The notes: a model not told the origin generated them from the letters alone. DNA of 60,787 nt from an uncultured Lachnospiraceae bacterium (GCA_947586255.1 CANPXP010000010.1:1-60787), one strand, 5' to 3'. Shown: positions 42,697 through 52,579, counted from the first letter of the stretch. Numbers and translations are program-made.

Positions 42697-42898
42697 GGCT
42701 TCTTCCCTCCATACCCATAGATAAAACCCTCATGTAACAAAAAAACGGACAGCACAGCCATCCGTCAATTCACCCCGCGCAGATCCCCTCCGCCGCCATG
42801 GCAGAGAGAGATATGGTTTTCATGATGAACGCTTGCGAACCCGGTCGTTGCAAGGTGAGAGCGGATACTCTGCTTGATTGTCATGTGCTCCCGCACAC
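42697..42898 (-). promoter_or_regulatory. infC operon leader with attenuator (L20-leader type)
   Basis: About 200 bases of structured leader run from the predicted start (about 42898) to infC. It ends in an intrinsic terminator, ACGGA/TCCGT stem plus T7 (42738-42766), before the infC ribosome site. Firmicute infC-rpmI-rplT operons are controlled at such a leader by L20; I infer the same here from position and structure, without a covariance-model test. Confidence 0.7.
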
Positions 42899-42904
42899 TC
42901 AGAT

Positions 42905-42933
42905 ACTATAACACAGGAAAAAACGGCTGTCAA
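42905..42933 (-). promoter_or_regulatory. infC operon promoter
   Basis: TTGACA (42928-42933), 17-bp spacer, TATAGT (42905-42910): a near-consensus promoter, as expected for ribosomal protein genes. Confidence 0.85.
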
Positions 42934-42976
42934 CCATGAATTTTCCCATATTGCGCCACAAATTTCCCGCGCCGCG

Positions 42977-43438
42977 CTACAGCAGCATATCCCCGAAGAT
43001 ACTGCTGCCCGTAAGTCCCGCCGTGCCGCCGTAAGCCGACAACAGCGTGCTGCCTGCGCCGAGAGACGAATTCAAAAGCGACGACGCATTCATCCCCAAG
43101 CCTGTCAGCCCGCTGTAATAGCCGGACGACATCAGATTCATCTGAGTCTGCAGTTTCTGCTGGTTCTCGTAGAGCGCCGTCAGCGCCGTGCCGACGTCCT
43201 CCCACTCCGGATCGCTCTTCAGGCGCTCCAGCGCCTCTGTGATCTCACCCGCCTGATCCGTGTCTGCAATTCTGTCCGCCGTCAGCTTCTCCACAGCCTC
43301 CGCAAGCGTGGTCGGGAATTTCTCCGCGGCGGCTTTGCGCCTGCTTTCAGTGCTCCGTCCGGCCGCGCCTGATTCCGCGGCTTCCGAAACGCCCGCCTGA
43401 TTATTTACATCCCGCATACCGAGATCATTGATATACAT
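42977..43438 (-). CDS. Hypothetical protein, 153 aa
   Basis: A 153-residue protein, start MYINDLGMRDVNNQAG after GGAGGAGAG. The first half is hydrophilic with many A, E and S; the middle has a helical, charged stretch (ALERLKSDPEWEDVGTALTALYENQQKLQTQ); the end is rich in glycine, leucine and serine (SSLLNSSLGAGSTLLSAYGG). No signal peptide or known family seen. It stands alone just upstream of the infC promoter. Confidence 0.65.
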   Translation of the reverse strand: MYINDLGMRDVNNQAGVSEAAESGAAGRSTESRRKAAAEKFPTTLAEAVEKLTADRIADTDQAGEITEALERLKSDPEWEDVGTALTALYENQQKLQTQMNLMSSGYYSGLTGLGMNASSLLNSSLGAGSTLLSAYGGTAGLTGSSIFGDMLL

Positions 43439-43584
43439 GGAACTCTCTCCTCCCGCGCCGCACTGCCGGCGCATTGTGACAGCGGCACATTGCCGCGGCG
43501 ATATGAATCATTTTACTCCGATTGTTCCGTCTTGTCCATACGCCTGCCGCGAATCCGCCGATATTTGTCACCAAACCGGACGTC

Positions 43585-44328
43585 TTACCGCACCTTGATG
43601 GTGGCGGCGCTCGCCTTGTACGCCTCCATGCGGTCGTACTCGTCCGTCTGGGTATAGGTGATCATATAGGTTTTGTCCGCGTTGATGGCGTACTCCAGCT
43701 GTGTGACCTGAAGCCCTTCCGCCTCGTAGCTGCACAGGATGCGGAAGGCCGGATACCCGCTGATCTCCACGCTCTCGAAGCTCTCCACATTCACCGTGAC
43801 ATCCTCGCCGTAGGCCTCGCTCAGACTCTCCTGCGCCTGCTCTCTGAAAAGCTCCGCCGTCAAAAGCTGCAGGGAGACGTCCCTGTCCATCACCTCATAA
43901 TAAATCATGGACGCGTCGATGGGATACCGGTCGGTCACGTACAGACCCGGCGTCTCCTCCGACTCGTGAAAACCTTCCGGCACGCCGAACACACAGCCTC
44001 TCGTGGCGCGCTCGATCTCCATGACGGAGGTGTCCAGATCATTCTCTTCCAACAGCTGCGCCGTGAGCTGCTGTCTCGTCTCGTCATCCATGGCGACCTG
44101 GGCCGCCTCGATTTCCTCCTGCGTCATGGCCGGGGTCACGTCCTCCGTTCCGCTCTCCGCGTCCTGAGCCGCCTCGCCCGTCTCCGCCTGCGTCTGTACG
44201 CTGCCGCTCACGGCCTCCTCGTCCTTCCCGCCGCAGCCGGCAGACATGTAGACCGCCGCAAGGCACAGAGCCGCCAGCAGCGCCGCCGTCCTCTTTCTTC
44301 CGCCTTCGTTGTGATATGTTCCACGCAA
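43585..44328 (-). CDS. Putative lipoprotein, 247 aa
   Basis: The N terminus has a basic region and a hydrophobic stretch ending in the lipobox MSAGC (about residues 28-32), so the protein is lipid-anchored outside. Then comes an acidic linker with many E, T and Q (about 35-70) and a folded C-terminal part ending TYTQTDEYDRMEAYKASAATIKV. I do not recognise the family; the C-terminal part looks like PsbP/DUF-type domains that resemble lipoprotein folds. The start is TTG at 44328 with a weak site (GAGGGTAC). Confidence 0.7.
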   Translation of the reverse strand: MRGTYHNEGGRKRTAALLAALCLAAVYMSAGCGGKDEEAVSGSVQTQAETGEAAQDAESGTEDVTPAMTQEEIEAAQVAMDDETRQQLTAQLLEENDLDTSVMEIERATRGCVFGVPEGFHESEETPGLYVTDRYPIDASMIYYEVMDRDVSLQLLTAELFREQAQESLSEAYGEDVTVNVESFESVEISGYPAFRILCSYEAEGLQVTQLEYAINADKTYMITYTQTDEYDRMEAYKASAATIKVR

Positions 44329-44449
44329 TTTATGTACCCTCTGTCCCTTTCGCTCTCCCGGTCAGCCGGCGCCGCCCGGACACTCCCTCGCCCGGCGCGG
44401 CCGCAGACTGATCGCCGCCGCAGGTTCTGCCTCCGGCAGCGCATTTCTG

Positions 44450-44764
44450 TCACGACTCCCGGAACGTGCCGCACTCCGTCGCCTCGCAGTTATCCGCGCC
44501 GAGTCCCGTGATGTCCACATGCTCCGCATGACACTTATAGTTACTATTATACACACATTTCACGGCTTCGCAATCAATACTGATCGTCCGGCAGGGATGC
44601 TCCAGTGAGCTGACATAGGCGCCCTCCCTCTTCTCGGCGAAGCTCTCGCAGCACGTATCGCCCGAACAGTCGGCGTGCCTGCCGCCCACCATGATATCGC
44701 CCTTACAGCAATATTTCTCCTGATTGTAAGAACAGTTCTCGACTCCGCATTTTAATTCCGCCAT
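44450..44764 (-). CDS. DUF1540-domain cysteine-rich protein
   Basis: A 104-residue protein with two similar cysteine-rich halves: LKCGVENCSYNQEKYCCKGDI and ISIDCEAVKCVYNSNYKCHAEHVDI, the pattern of DUF1540, likely metal-binding. Fourteen cysteines in all suggest a zinc-binding or redox-sensitive protein in the cytoplasm. AGGAGG lies just ahead of the double ATG; the second was chosen. Function unknown. Confidence 0.85.
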   Translation of the reverse strand: MAELKCGVENCSYNQEKYCCKGDIMVGGRHADCSGDTCCESFAEKREGAYVSSLEHPCRTISIDCEAVKCVYNSNYKCHAEHVDITGLGADNCEATECGTFRES

Positions 44765-44886
44765 CATAACCTCCTGTTTCACAGCACATGCGCGCAGCCC
44801 GTGCGCGCAAGCCACCTTGTTTTACCATGGTTATTATTGGCAGAATCTCCGACAATTATACAGCCGCCGCATTTTCTTCCGCACAG

Positions 44887-46518
44887 TCACTCCGGCGACA
44901 GCTCGTACAGGTTGAACCAGTACCGCTCCAGCAGACAGTCCGTCGGCTCGCCCGCCCTGATTCCCTGCGCCTCCCACAGTGCGACAATGTCCTCTCTCTG
45001 GTTGAAGCTGCCGACGAACCACACCTTTCGCCCCGCCGCAAGCCACTCCCTGATCTGCTCCGTGTTCTCGTCCAATGACCGCTTTTGTCCACAGATTTCC
45101 TGGATCAGTGTCTCCGGCCGGCCGTACCAGAGATAGCTCTCATTGTTTACATAATATCCCAGCACCATCTGCACCTGGTCGAAGTTAAAGAGCAGAATAT
45201 CCTCCGGGCCGATCTCTGCCAGCGTCTCTTCCGTCCGCTGCATCTGCAGAGCCTTGTACTCCTCCTCACCCATAAAAGCGCGGTAGTCGCGAAGCCCTAC
45301 GACAAGAATCAGCGCGCAGGCAGCCGTCGCAGTGATACGCGGGAGCGCCGCTGCAAACCGTCCGGCGGCAGCGCGCTTCTCCGGCACAGCATTTCCCGCC
45401 GTCTCCGCCGCCTCCTGCCGGGATCGTTCCGCGCCGCCCTGCGCCAGCACGCCCACCGCCGCGGCAAAGGACAGCCAGAAGCAGCCCGCCGCCGGAATCA
45501 TATAACGGTACACGAAGACCGGCCGAAAGACCACCGACGCCACAATGCCGAACAGCGCCAGACCGGCCAGCACGCCGACACCGGCACAGACAAAACCCGC
45601 GCCCGTAACTCTTCCATCATGGTATAGTTTTAACACTGCAGCGCATATGACCGCCGCATACACCAGGAACAACACCACCGCCAGAATGACATTCACCGTC
45701 TCATCCACAAACGCGGGCTTCATGAGAAACTTCACGCAGCCGCCGAAGGTCCGCCAGCTCACCGGCAGAATCCAGTAGTTCTCGCGCACCGCCGCCAGCT
45801 GTCCGAACAGCGCGGCAAGCCACGGCGCATAGCCCAGAACCGACAGTCCCACCCACCGAAACCACCGCCTCACGCTCCGCCTGTCCCTGCGCAGGCCCAG
45901 GCACAGCAGCCACAGATAGACCACTCCAACCGCCACGCCGGCAAAATACTGGGTGTAGGCGGCGGCGAGGCCATAGAGCACCAGCGCGGCGCCGTTCCCG
46001 GCCGAACCGCCGCGGACCGCCTCACAGCCGTGCAGAAAGGCCGCCGTCACGAACAGCAGCGCCCAGCTGTACATGCGCGCCTCCACCGTATAGGCGCAAA
46101 GCTGCGGCATGGACAGCACGCAGAACAGAAACAGCCCGCCCGTGAGTATGCCGAACCGCCTGCGAAGCAGCGTGACGCTGTAGACAAGCAGCACCGGGTA
46201 CGGCAGCACCGACACGACTTTGGCGACGACCGCCGGGTCACAGGCCGGTTTTATAAGTTTACATAACTCAAACACAAGTTTGACAATGCAATAGTACAAC
46301 GGCGGGTGCACATCCCGCGCCGTGAACATGACGAGTTCCCTGAAGGAGCGCCCGGCCAGACCCACGGTGAACAGCTCGTCATACCAGATATCACCGCTCA
46401 GGCACAGCGCCAGACTCTTTAACAGCATCAGGACGCTCAGCCCGATCAGAAGATACCCCGCGATATCCTGTAAGGGCGGCGTCTTGCCGCCCTCTGTCCT
46501 ATTCTTTGCAAATCCCAT
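44887..46518 (-). CDS. Membrane glycosyltransferase-like protein (GT-C fold)
   Basis: A 543-residue protein with about ten hydrophobic segments. The first external loop contains GDIWYDELFT followed by RDVHPPLYY; the DE and HPP residues are a hallmark of ArnT/PMT-like GT-C glycosyltransferases that use lipid-linked sugars. The C-terminal part (after about residue 430) is soluble, on the outer face. Acceptor and donor are unknown. It follows thrS on the same strand, 40 bases from its stop. Confidence 0.8.
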   Translation of the reverse strand: MGFAKNRTEGGKTPPLQDIAGYLLIGLSVLMLLKSLALCLSGDIWYDELFTVGLAGRSFRELVMFTARDVHPPLYYCIVKLVFELCKLIKPACDPAVVAKVVSVLPYPVLLVYSVTLLRRRFGILTGGLFLFCVLSMPQLCAYTVEARMYSWALLFVTAAFLHGCEAVRGGSAGNGAALVLYGLAAAYTQYFAGVAVGVVYLWLLCLGLRRDRRSVRRWFRWVGLSVLGYAPWLAALFGQLAAVRENYWILPVSWRTFGGCVKFLMKPAFVDETVNVILAVVLFLVYAAVICAAVLKLYHDGRVTGAGFVCAGVGVLAGLALFGIVASVVFRPVFVYRYMIPAAGCFWLSFAAAVGVLAQGGAERSRQEAAETAGNAVPEKRAAAGRFAAALPRITATAACALILVVGLRDYRAFMGEEEYKALQMQRTEETLAEIGPEDILLFNFDQVQMVLGYYVNNESYLWYGRPETLIQEICGQKRSLDENTEQIREWLAAGRKVWFVGSFNQREDIVALWEAQGIRAGEPTDCLLERYWFNLYELSPE

Positions 46519-46558
46519 CTCTCACTCACACCGCCGCAGGGCGCGAAAAATCACTCTG

Positions 46559-48517
46559 CTATTTCTCCTGCGCTTCCTCTCTGCGGATCGCCTTCGTTCT
46601 GATCTCCTCGCAGATCTGATCGATAAAAGTCTGTACCGGCTTCACACCCTCGTCGCCCGCGAAACGGCTCCGCACGGAGACAGTCCCGTTCTCCGCCTCC
46701 TGCTGCCCTACGACGAGCATATAGGGGAGTTTATCCAGTCTCGCCTCCCTGATCTTGAAACCGATCTTCTCGGAGCGGTTGTCCACCGTCACATCGATAT
46801 CGTTCCTCGCCAGCTCTTTCCTGACTTCCTCCGCATACGCCTCATACTTCTCGGAGATCGGCAGGATGCGCACCTGCTCCGGACACAGCCAGGTGGGGAA
46901 CTTGCCGGCATACTTTTCGATCAGCCAGGCCAGCGTCCTCTCATAGCAGCCCATCGACGTCCTGTGAATGATATACGGGCGCACCTTGTCTCCGTTTGCG
47001 TCCACATAGTACATATCGAACTGCTCGGCCAGGAGCGCATCCCACTGAATCGTGATCATGGTGTCCTCCTTGCCGTACACGTTCTTCGCGTTGATATCCA
47101 CCTTCGGCCCATAGAAAGCCGCCTCGCCCACATCCTCCGTGAACGGAATCTCCAGCTCCTGCAGCATCTGACGAATATGCCCCTCCGTCTCCTCCCAGAT
47201 TTCGGGCTCGCCGATATATTTTTCCCTGTTGTTCGGATCCCACTTGGACAGGTGATAAGTCACATCCTCTTCCACGCCCAGCACCGACAGACAGTACTTC
47301 GCGTGCGCCAGGCAGTCCTTAAACTCCTGCACCATCTGGTCGGGGCGCACGATCAGGTGCCCCTCGGAGATCGTGAACTGCCGCACTCTGGTCAGGCCGT
47401 GCATCTCGCCGGAATCCTCGTTGCGGAACAATGTGGACGTCTCGCCGTAGCGGATCGGCAGATCCCTGTAGGAGTGCTGCGTGTTCTTGTAGCAGAAATA
47501 CTGGAACGGACAGGTCATCGGGCGAAGCGCCAGCACCTCCTTGTCCTTCTCCTCGTCGCCCAGGACGAACATCCCCTCTTTGTAATGATCCCAGTGTCCC
47601 GACATCTTGTACAGGTCGCTCTTCGCCATCAGAGGTGTCTTAGTGCGGACATAGCCCCACTCCTTATCCTCCAGATCCTCGATCCAGCGCTGCATCTTCA
47701 TGATCATTTTGGTTCCCTTGGGAAGAATTAACGGCAGCCCCTGACCGATCACATCCACGGTGGTAAAGAGCTGCATCTCGCGCCCCAGCTTGTTGTGGTC
47801 GCGCTTCTTGATATCCTCCAGGTGCTCCAGGTACGCCTCCAGCTCCTCCTTCTTCTGAAAAGCCGTGCCGTAGATGCGCTGCAGCTGCGCCCTGTTGGAA
47901 TCGCCGCGCCAGTACGCCATGGAGGAGGAGGTCAGCTTGTAGGCCTTGATGTTCTTCGTGCTCATCAGATGCGGTCCGGCGCACAGGTCCACGAAGCCGC
48001 CCTGATCGTAAAAGGAGATCTCCGCGTCCTCCGGCAGATCCCGGATCAGCTCCACCTTGTAGGGCTCGTTCCTCTCCTCCATGAATTTGATCGCCTCCGC
48101 GCGGGGCAGGGTGAACCGCTTCAGCTCATGGCCCTCCTTGATGATCTTCTTCATCTCCGCCTCGATCCTGTCCAGATCCTCTCTGGAAAAAGGCGCCGCG
48201 TCAAAGTCATAGTAAAAGCCCTCGTCAATCGCCGGGCCGATGGTTACCTTAGCCTCCGGGAAAAGGCGCTTCACCGCCTCCGCCATAACATGGGACGCCG
48301 TGTGCCTGACCACCCGCAGTCCCGCCGGATCATTGGCCGTCAGAATCTGCAGGCTGCAGTCGCCGTCGAGCACGGTGCGCAGATCCTTCACCTCGCCGTC
48401 CACCTCGCCCGCACAGGCTACGCGCGCCAGACCCTCCGACAGATCCGCCGCGATGTCATAGATGCTCATCGGCTGCGCATACTCTTTGACTGAACCGTCC
48501 TTCAATGTGATTTTCAT
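46559..48517 (-). CDS. thrS: Threonyl-tRNA synthetase
   Basis: A 652-residue class II synthetase. Order: TGS domain (1-62), editing domain with HTASHVMAEAVKRLFPEA and later DLCAGPHL, catalytic core with LRPMTCPFQYFCYK and GYERT-like MGCYERTLAWLIEKY, and the anticodon-binding domain (about 545-645). The ATG at 48517 follows AGGAAGG by 8 bases. A T-box leader precedes it, so expression rises when tRNA-Thr is uncharged. Confidence 0.97.
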   Translation of the reverse strand: MKITLKDGSVKEYAQPMSIYDIAADLSEGLARVACAGEVDGEVKDLRTVLDGDCSLQILTANDPAGLRVVRHTASHVMAEAVKRLFPEAKVTIGPAIDEGFYYDFDAAPFSREDLDRIEAEMKKIIKEGHELKRFTLPRAEAIKFMEERNEPYKVELIRDLPEDAEISFYDQGGFVDLCAGPHLMSTKNIKAYKLTSSSMAYWRGDSNRAQLQRIYGTAFQKKEELEAYLEHLEDIKKRDHNKLGREMQLFTTVDVIGQGLPLILPKGTKMIMKMQRWIEDLEDKEWGYVRTKTPLMAKSDLYKMSGHWDHYKEGMFVLGDEEKDKEVLALRPMTCPFQYFCYKNTQHSYRDLPIRYGETSTLFRNEDSGEMHGLTRVRQFTISEGHLIVRPDQMVQEFKDCLAHAKYCLSVLGVEEDVTYHLSKWDPNNREKYIGEPEIWEETEGHIRQMLQELEIPFTEDVGEAAFYGPKVDINAKNVYGKEDTMITIQWDALLAEQFDMYYVDANGDKVRPYIIHRTSMGCYERTLAWLIEKYAGKFPTWLCPEQVRILPISEKYEAYAEEVRKELARNDIDVTVDNRSEKIGFKIREARLDKLPYMLVVGQQEAENGTVSVRSRFAGDEGVKPVQTFIDQICEEIRTKAIRREEAQEK

Positions 48518-48559
48518 AATCATATCCTTCCTTTCGTCTATCCTGGTTTTGCATGCACG

Positions 48560-48800
48560 CGTAAACAACAACGTCCCCCGCACTATCTTAAAGATAATGC
48601 AGAGGACGTAAATCTACGCGGTTCCACCTCGCTTGTTCCGTGCTGTCCGCCGGAACCTCTCATTCGACCGTAACGTGGTCAGCGGACCGGATTGGGGTCA
48701 CTCGGGGGCCGTTTTCAAATGCTTCCCGCAAAAGCGCTTTCAGCACAGGGCGCTTCTCTCTGCTGCGTTTCACATCCTACTCTTCCCGTCAACGCGTTCA
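48560..48800 (-). promoter_or_regulatory. T-box riboswitch of thrS
   Basis: The T-box core AGGTGGAACCGCG is at 48617-48629 on the minus strand, upstream of a long terminator stem (about 48571-48610, ACGTCC...GGACGT) followed by TTGTTGTTT. Farther 5' lies GGGAAGAGTAGG (about 48782), the usual start of stem I, and AGAGAGAAGCGCCC. Uncharged tRNA-Thr would stabilise the antiterminator. I could not fix the specifier codon by eye. Confidence 0.9.
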
Positions 48801-48850
48801 CAATCATATAATTCTCTCACCGGACACAGCCGCTGTCCGGCTATATCCGT

Positions 48851-48879
48851 ATTCTATGCCATAATGGCAGGAAAGTAAA
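48851..48879 (-). promoter_or_regulatory. thrS promoter
   Basis: TTTACT (48874-48879), 17-bp spacer, TAGAAT (48851-48856), ending just ahead of the T-box leader. Confidence 0.6.
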
Positions 48880-48888
48880 GTATCAATT

Positions 48889-49398
<510 letters not shown>

Positions 49399-49504
49399 TG
49401 TAAGATACCACCTTTTGTCCTGTAATCCGCAATGACGCCCCTTCACAGCCGCCGCGCGCATATCCCGCCACGCCGCCGAATCGCATCATCGCTCTCGATA
49501 CCTA

Positions 49505-49533
49505 AGTATATAACATTTTGTATAAAAAGTAAA
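49505..49533 (-). promoter_or_regulatory. Promoter of the SEC-C protein gene
   Basis: TTTACT (49528-49533), 17-bp spacer, TATACT (49505-49510). The rest of 49399-49727 has no gene. Confidence 0.6.
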
Positions 49534-49640
49534 TTTAAAAAAATATTGAAATTTTTGCGCTTCCCGTGTATAACTTCCCGGAATCGGGCAACAATGATAA
49601 CAGGCAAAAGAGAAAAAAATACTTATCCTCCCCTAACAGA

Positions 49641-49683
49641 GAACCCCCGTCGCTGCAAAGGCGCAGCTTCGGGGGTTCTTTTT
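49641..49683. terminator. Strong hairpin terminator behind the alcohol dehydrogenase gene
   Basis: GAACCCCCG/CGGGGGTTC (49641-49649 with 49670-49678) with a further inner GCTGC/GCAGC stem. The plus side has TTTTTATC, the minus side TCTCTGTT. It most likely ends the minus-strand dehydrogenase message. Confidence 0.75.
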
Positions 49684-49727
49684 ATCTCTCGATTCTCATC
49701 TGAGACACTGTCTCACACAAAAGGCAT

Positions 49728-50876
49728 TCAGATCAGCGACTCGTACAGCTTCGTGATATCCGCAACGCTCGTCTCCTTCGGGTTGCCCGGTCTGCAGGCG
49801 TCGTCGTAAGCGGACTGCGCCAGGAACGGAATGTCTTCCCTCTTCACGATCTCCTTTAAGTCTGCCGGAATGCCTACATCCTCAGACAGCTTGCGCACCG
49901 CGTCGACAGCCGCCTTCCTGTACTCTTCCTGACTCATGGAATCCACATCCTTCACACCCATCGCTCTCGCGATCTCACGGTACTTCTCACCCGTCGCCTC
50001 CGCGTTGTACTCCATGACGGTCGGCAGGATGATCGCATTCGCGATGCCGTGCGGCGTATCGTAGAGCGCGCCCAGAGGATGTGCCATAGAGTGGACAATG
50101 CCGAGCCCTACATTGGAGAAGCCCATGCCCGCCACATACTGGCCGAGCGCCATATCCTCCCTGCCCTTGGGCGTATTCGCCACCGCGTCGCGCAGGGAGC
50201 GTGAGATAATCTCAATCGCTTTCAGGTGGAACATATCGGACAGCTCCCAGGCCCCCGCCGTGATATAGCCCTCGATCGCGTGGGTCAGAGCGTCCATACC
50301 GGTAGCCGCCGTCAGTCCCTTCGGCATGGAGGACATCATATCGGGATCGACGAAAGCCACCACGGGGATATCCTTCGGGTCAACGCACACCATCTTGCGG
50401 TTCTTGGCCGCGTCTGTGATCACGTAGTTGATCGTCACCTCCGCCGCCGTGCCTGCCGTCGTCGGAACCGCGAAGATCGGAACGGACTTATTCCTGGTGG
50501 GAGCCACGCCCTCCAGGCTGACAACGTCCGCAAAATCCGGATTGTTGATGATAATGCCGATCGCCTTCGCCGTATCCATGGAGGAACCGCCGCCGATCGC
50601 GACCAGATAATCCGCGCCGGACTTCTTGTATGCCTCCACGCCCGTCTGCACGTTCTCGATAGTGGGGTTGGGCTTGATGTTGGAGTACAGCTCATAGGGC
50701 AGCCCAGCGCCGTCCAGCACCTTCAGGACCTTGTCCGTCACGCCGAATTTCACCAGGTCTGGATCGGAACACACAAAAGCCTTTTGAAAGCCTCTGCCCT
50801 TCGCCTCCGCGGCGATCTCCTGAATCGCGCCCGCTCCGTGATAGGAAGTTTCGTTCAACACAAATCTGTTTGCCAT
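49728..50876 (-). CDS. Iron-containing alcohol dehydrogenase
   Basis: A 382-residue group III dehydrogenase. NAD-binding GGGSSMDTAKAIG (about 95-107), PTTAGTAAEVT (about 136), and metal-site regions GMDALTHAIEGYIT (about 195) and GIVHSMAHPLGALYDTPHG (about 260-278) with the histidine ligands are all present. It interconverts an alcohol and aldehyde; substrate unknown. AAGGAG precedes the ATG. It stands alone between promoter and terminator. Confidence 0.93.
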   Translation of the reverse strand: MANRFVLNETSYHGAGAIQEIAAEAKGRGFQKAFVCSDPDLVKFGVTDKVLKVLDGAGLPYELYSNIKPNPTIENVQTGVEAYKKSGADYLVAIGGGSSMDTAKAIGIIINNPDFADVVSLEGVAPTRNKSVPIFAVPTTAGTAAEVTINYVITDAAKNRKMVCVDPKDIPVVAFVDPDMMSSMPKGLTAATGMDALTHAIEGYITAGAWELSDMFHLKAIEIISRSLRDAVANTPKGREDMALGQYVAGMGFSNVGLGIVHSMAHPLGALYDTPHGIANAIILPTVMEYNAEATGEKYREIARAMGVKDVDSMSQEEYRKAAVDAVRKLSEDVGIPADLKEIVKREDIPFLAQSAYDDACRPGNPKETSVADITKLYESLI

Positions 50877-50918
50877 AGTACACTCTCCTTTACATTGATA
50901 TCGTTTTTTGCTCCTTCT

Positions 50919-50947
50919 ATTATACAAAAATCCGCCCCGCCGGTAAA
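50919..50947 (-). promoter_or_regulatory. Alcohol dehydrogenase promoter
   Basis: TTTACC (50942-50947), 17-bp spacer, TATAAT (50919-50924). The -35 lies just inside the end of the upstream HIT gene region. Confidence 0.65.
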
Positions 50948-50960
50948 GCCCCGTTACATC

Positions 50961-51380
50961 TCAAAGACATTTTCGAATCTTCTCTATCATCTCCTCGTAC
51001 TCGGCGTCGCTTAAGTACACTTTATCTGGATTCATCTGGAAGGTGCCGCCCCACTCGTCCCCATCCCTGTACTTCGGCACGAGGTGCATGTGCAGGTGGC
51101 AGCCCGTATCCCCGTAAGCGCCGTAATTCAGCTTGTCCGGCGAGAAAGCCTGATGAATCGCCTTCGCCGCCCTCGTCACATCGGCGAAGAAACGGTTCCG
51201 CTCCTCCTCGCTGATGTCCACGATCTCGCTGACATGATCCCTGTAAGCGACGATGCATCTGCCCGGCTTACTCTGCTCCTTAAAGAGGATCAGCTGGCTC
51301 ACGTCCAGATCGCAGATCTTGATGCCGAATTTCGCCAGAAGCTCTCCGCCCTGGCAGTAACCGCAGTTTTCTCCTTTCAT
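50961..51380 (-). CDS. HIT family protein
   Basis: A 139-residue nucleotide hydrolase/transferase of the HIT family. The histidine triad HLHMHLVPK is near residue 93; a CGYC pair near the N terminus suits zinc-binding members. Substrates are usually nucleoside phosphoramidates or dinucleotides. The ATG at 51380 has AGGAGG 7 bases ahead; an ATG two codons earlier is too close to it. Confidence 0.92.
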   Translation of the reverse strand: MKGENCGYCQGGELLAKFGIKICDLDVSQLILFKEQSKPGRCIVAYRDHVSEIVDISEEERNRFFADVTRAAKAIHQAFSPDKLNYGAYGDTGCHLHMHLVPKYRDGDEWGGTFQMNPDKVYLSDAEYEEMIEKIRKCL

Positions 51381-51443
51381 ACCCATACCTCCTCAATTAT
51401 CCTGTTTAAACCGCCCGGCCGATGGATCCGCTGCCGCGCTTCA

Positions 51444-52106
51444 TCATAAGATATCTTCGTCCTTCCCGAACAGCTTCCTGGTAAAATGCACATTGAAAAA
51501 ATTGATCACCGGCCCCAAACCGAAAGCGGACACGAGCGTGCCGAGGCCCACAATGCCGCCCGCCAGAAAACAGACGAACGCGCAGAGCGCATCCGTGAAG
51601 ATACGATTCCAGAAATAAGATATTTTCGGCATACGCTTCGTCATGATGAGCGACATGCTGTCGTAAGGCGATACGCCCACATTGGGCGTCTGGTACATGG
51701 ACACGCCGAGCCCCGTCACAACGGTTCCCGCAAGCATGACCGGAATCTGCACGGCCAAGCTTGCCGGCGGCGCGGCGAACCGTGTCCACAGCGCATAGAA
51801 AAATGTGGTGATGTACCCCAGAAAAAAGGCGTTCACCAGCGTCCCCGCCCCGACAAAAGCGCGCCCGAAGACAAGCTCCAGGACGAAGATAAACAGGTTG
51901 ACGATTAAGAGCAGGTTGGCATACTGCATACCAACCCGCTCCGCCAGCGCCATCGCCATGCCGCTGTAAGGATCATTGCCCAGTCCCGCGAACTTGAAGA
52001 TGCTGATGCCCATGCCGAGCAGAACATTGCCAAGCGTCATGACAAGCAGCCGCCTTGCTCCCGTTTTTCTGAAATATGCAGCAATGAAATGTTCTCTGTT
52101 TTCCAT
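51444..52106 (-). CDS. YczE/YitT-like membrane protein
   Basis: A 220-residue membrane protein with about five to six segments. GMGISIFKFAGLGNDPYSGMAMALAER and the related GLGVSMYQTPNVGVSPYDSMSLIMTKR form two similar halves, typical for the YczE/YyaS/YitT group. Function unknown. It is 10 bases behind the anti-sigma gene in one strand. Confidence 0.8.
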   Translation of the reverse strand: MENREHFIAAYFRKTGARRLLVMTLGNVLLGMGISIFKFAGLGNDPYSGMAMALAERVGMQYANLLLIVNLFIFVLELVFGRAFVGAGTLVNAFFLGYITTFFYALWTRFAAPPASLAVQIPVMLAGTVVTGLGVSMYQTPNVGVSPYDSMSLIMTKRMPKISYFWNRIFTDALCAFVCFLAGGIVGLGTLVSAFGLGPVINFFNVHFTRKLFGKDEDIL

Positions 52107-52116
52107 ACGCCGCCGT

Positions 52117-52530
52117 CTACAGATTCTTCTTGATCTTCAGAATATTCTGGCCGTCCTTGTACTCGTATGTGATGTCGTCCATACTTTTCTTGACCATGTA
52201 GATACCGAGTCCGCCAATGCTCCGCTCCTCCGCGGACAGCGTCGTGTCGGGATCCTCCTTGGCGAGCGGATCGTACTGTACGCCGTGATCGACGAAAGTG
52301 ACTACCACCGCCATGGGATCCTCCGCCACCTCCACGCGCACCGTGGCGGGGCCAACCTCGGGATTGTACGCATAGTGCGCAATATTGCTGAACAGCTCGT
52401 CTATCGCAATGTCGATCTGCATCTGCGCCTTCATGGGGCAGCCCAGTTCCTCGAGCTGTTCGTCCACAAATTCCGTGACCTTCGTAATGTTGTCCGTAAC
52501 TGCATCAAGCGTGAGTTCCTTCATTCCCAT
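52117..52530 (-). CDS. RsbW-like anti-sigma/serine kinase ATPase
   Basis: A 137-residue GHKL ATPase: IDIAIDELFSNIAHYAYNP is the N-box and VTFVDHGVQYDPLA and RSIGGLGIYMVKKSMDDI are the G-boxes. Such proteins bind a sigma factor or partner and phosphorylate a STAS antagonist, which is encoded 49 bases upstream. No sigma factor gene is seen in the window, so the target may lie elsewhere. AAAGGAG precedes the ATG. Confidence 0.88.
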   Translation of the reverse strand: MGMKELTLDAVTDNITKVTEFVDEQLEELGCPMKAQMQIDIAIDELFSNIAHYAYNPEVGPATVRVEVAEDPMAVVVTFVDHGVQYDPLAKEDPDTTLSAEERSIGGLGIYMVKKSMDDITYEYKDGQNILKIKKNL

Positions 52531-52579
52531 TCCGATGTCTCCTTTACCAGCTTCCTCTTACACACATACCGCTTCCGCG

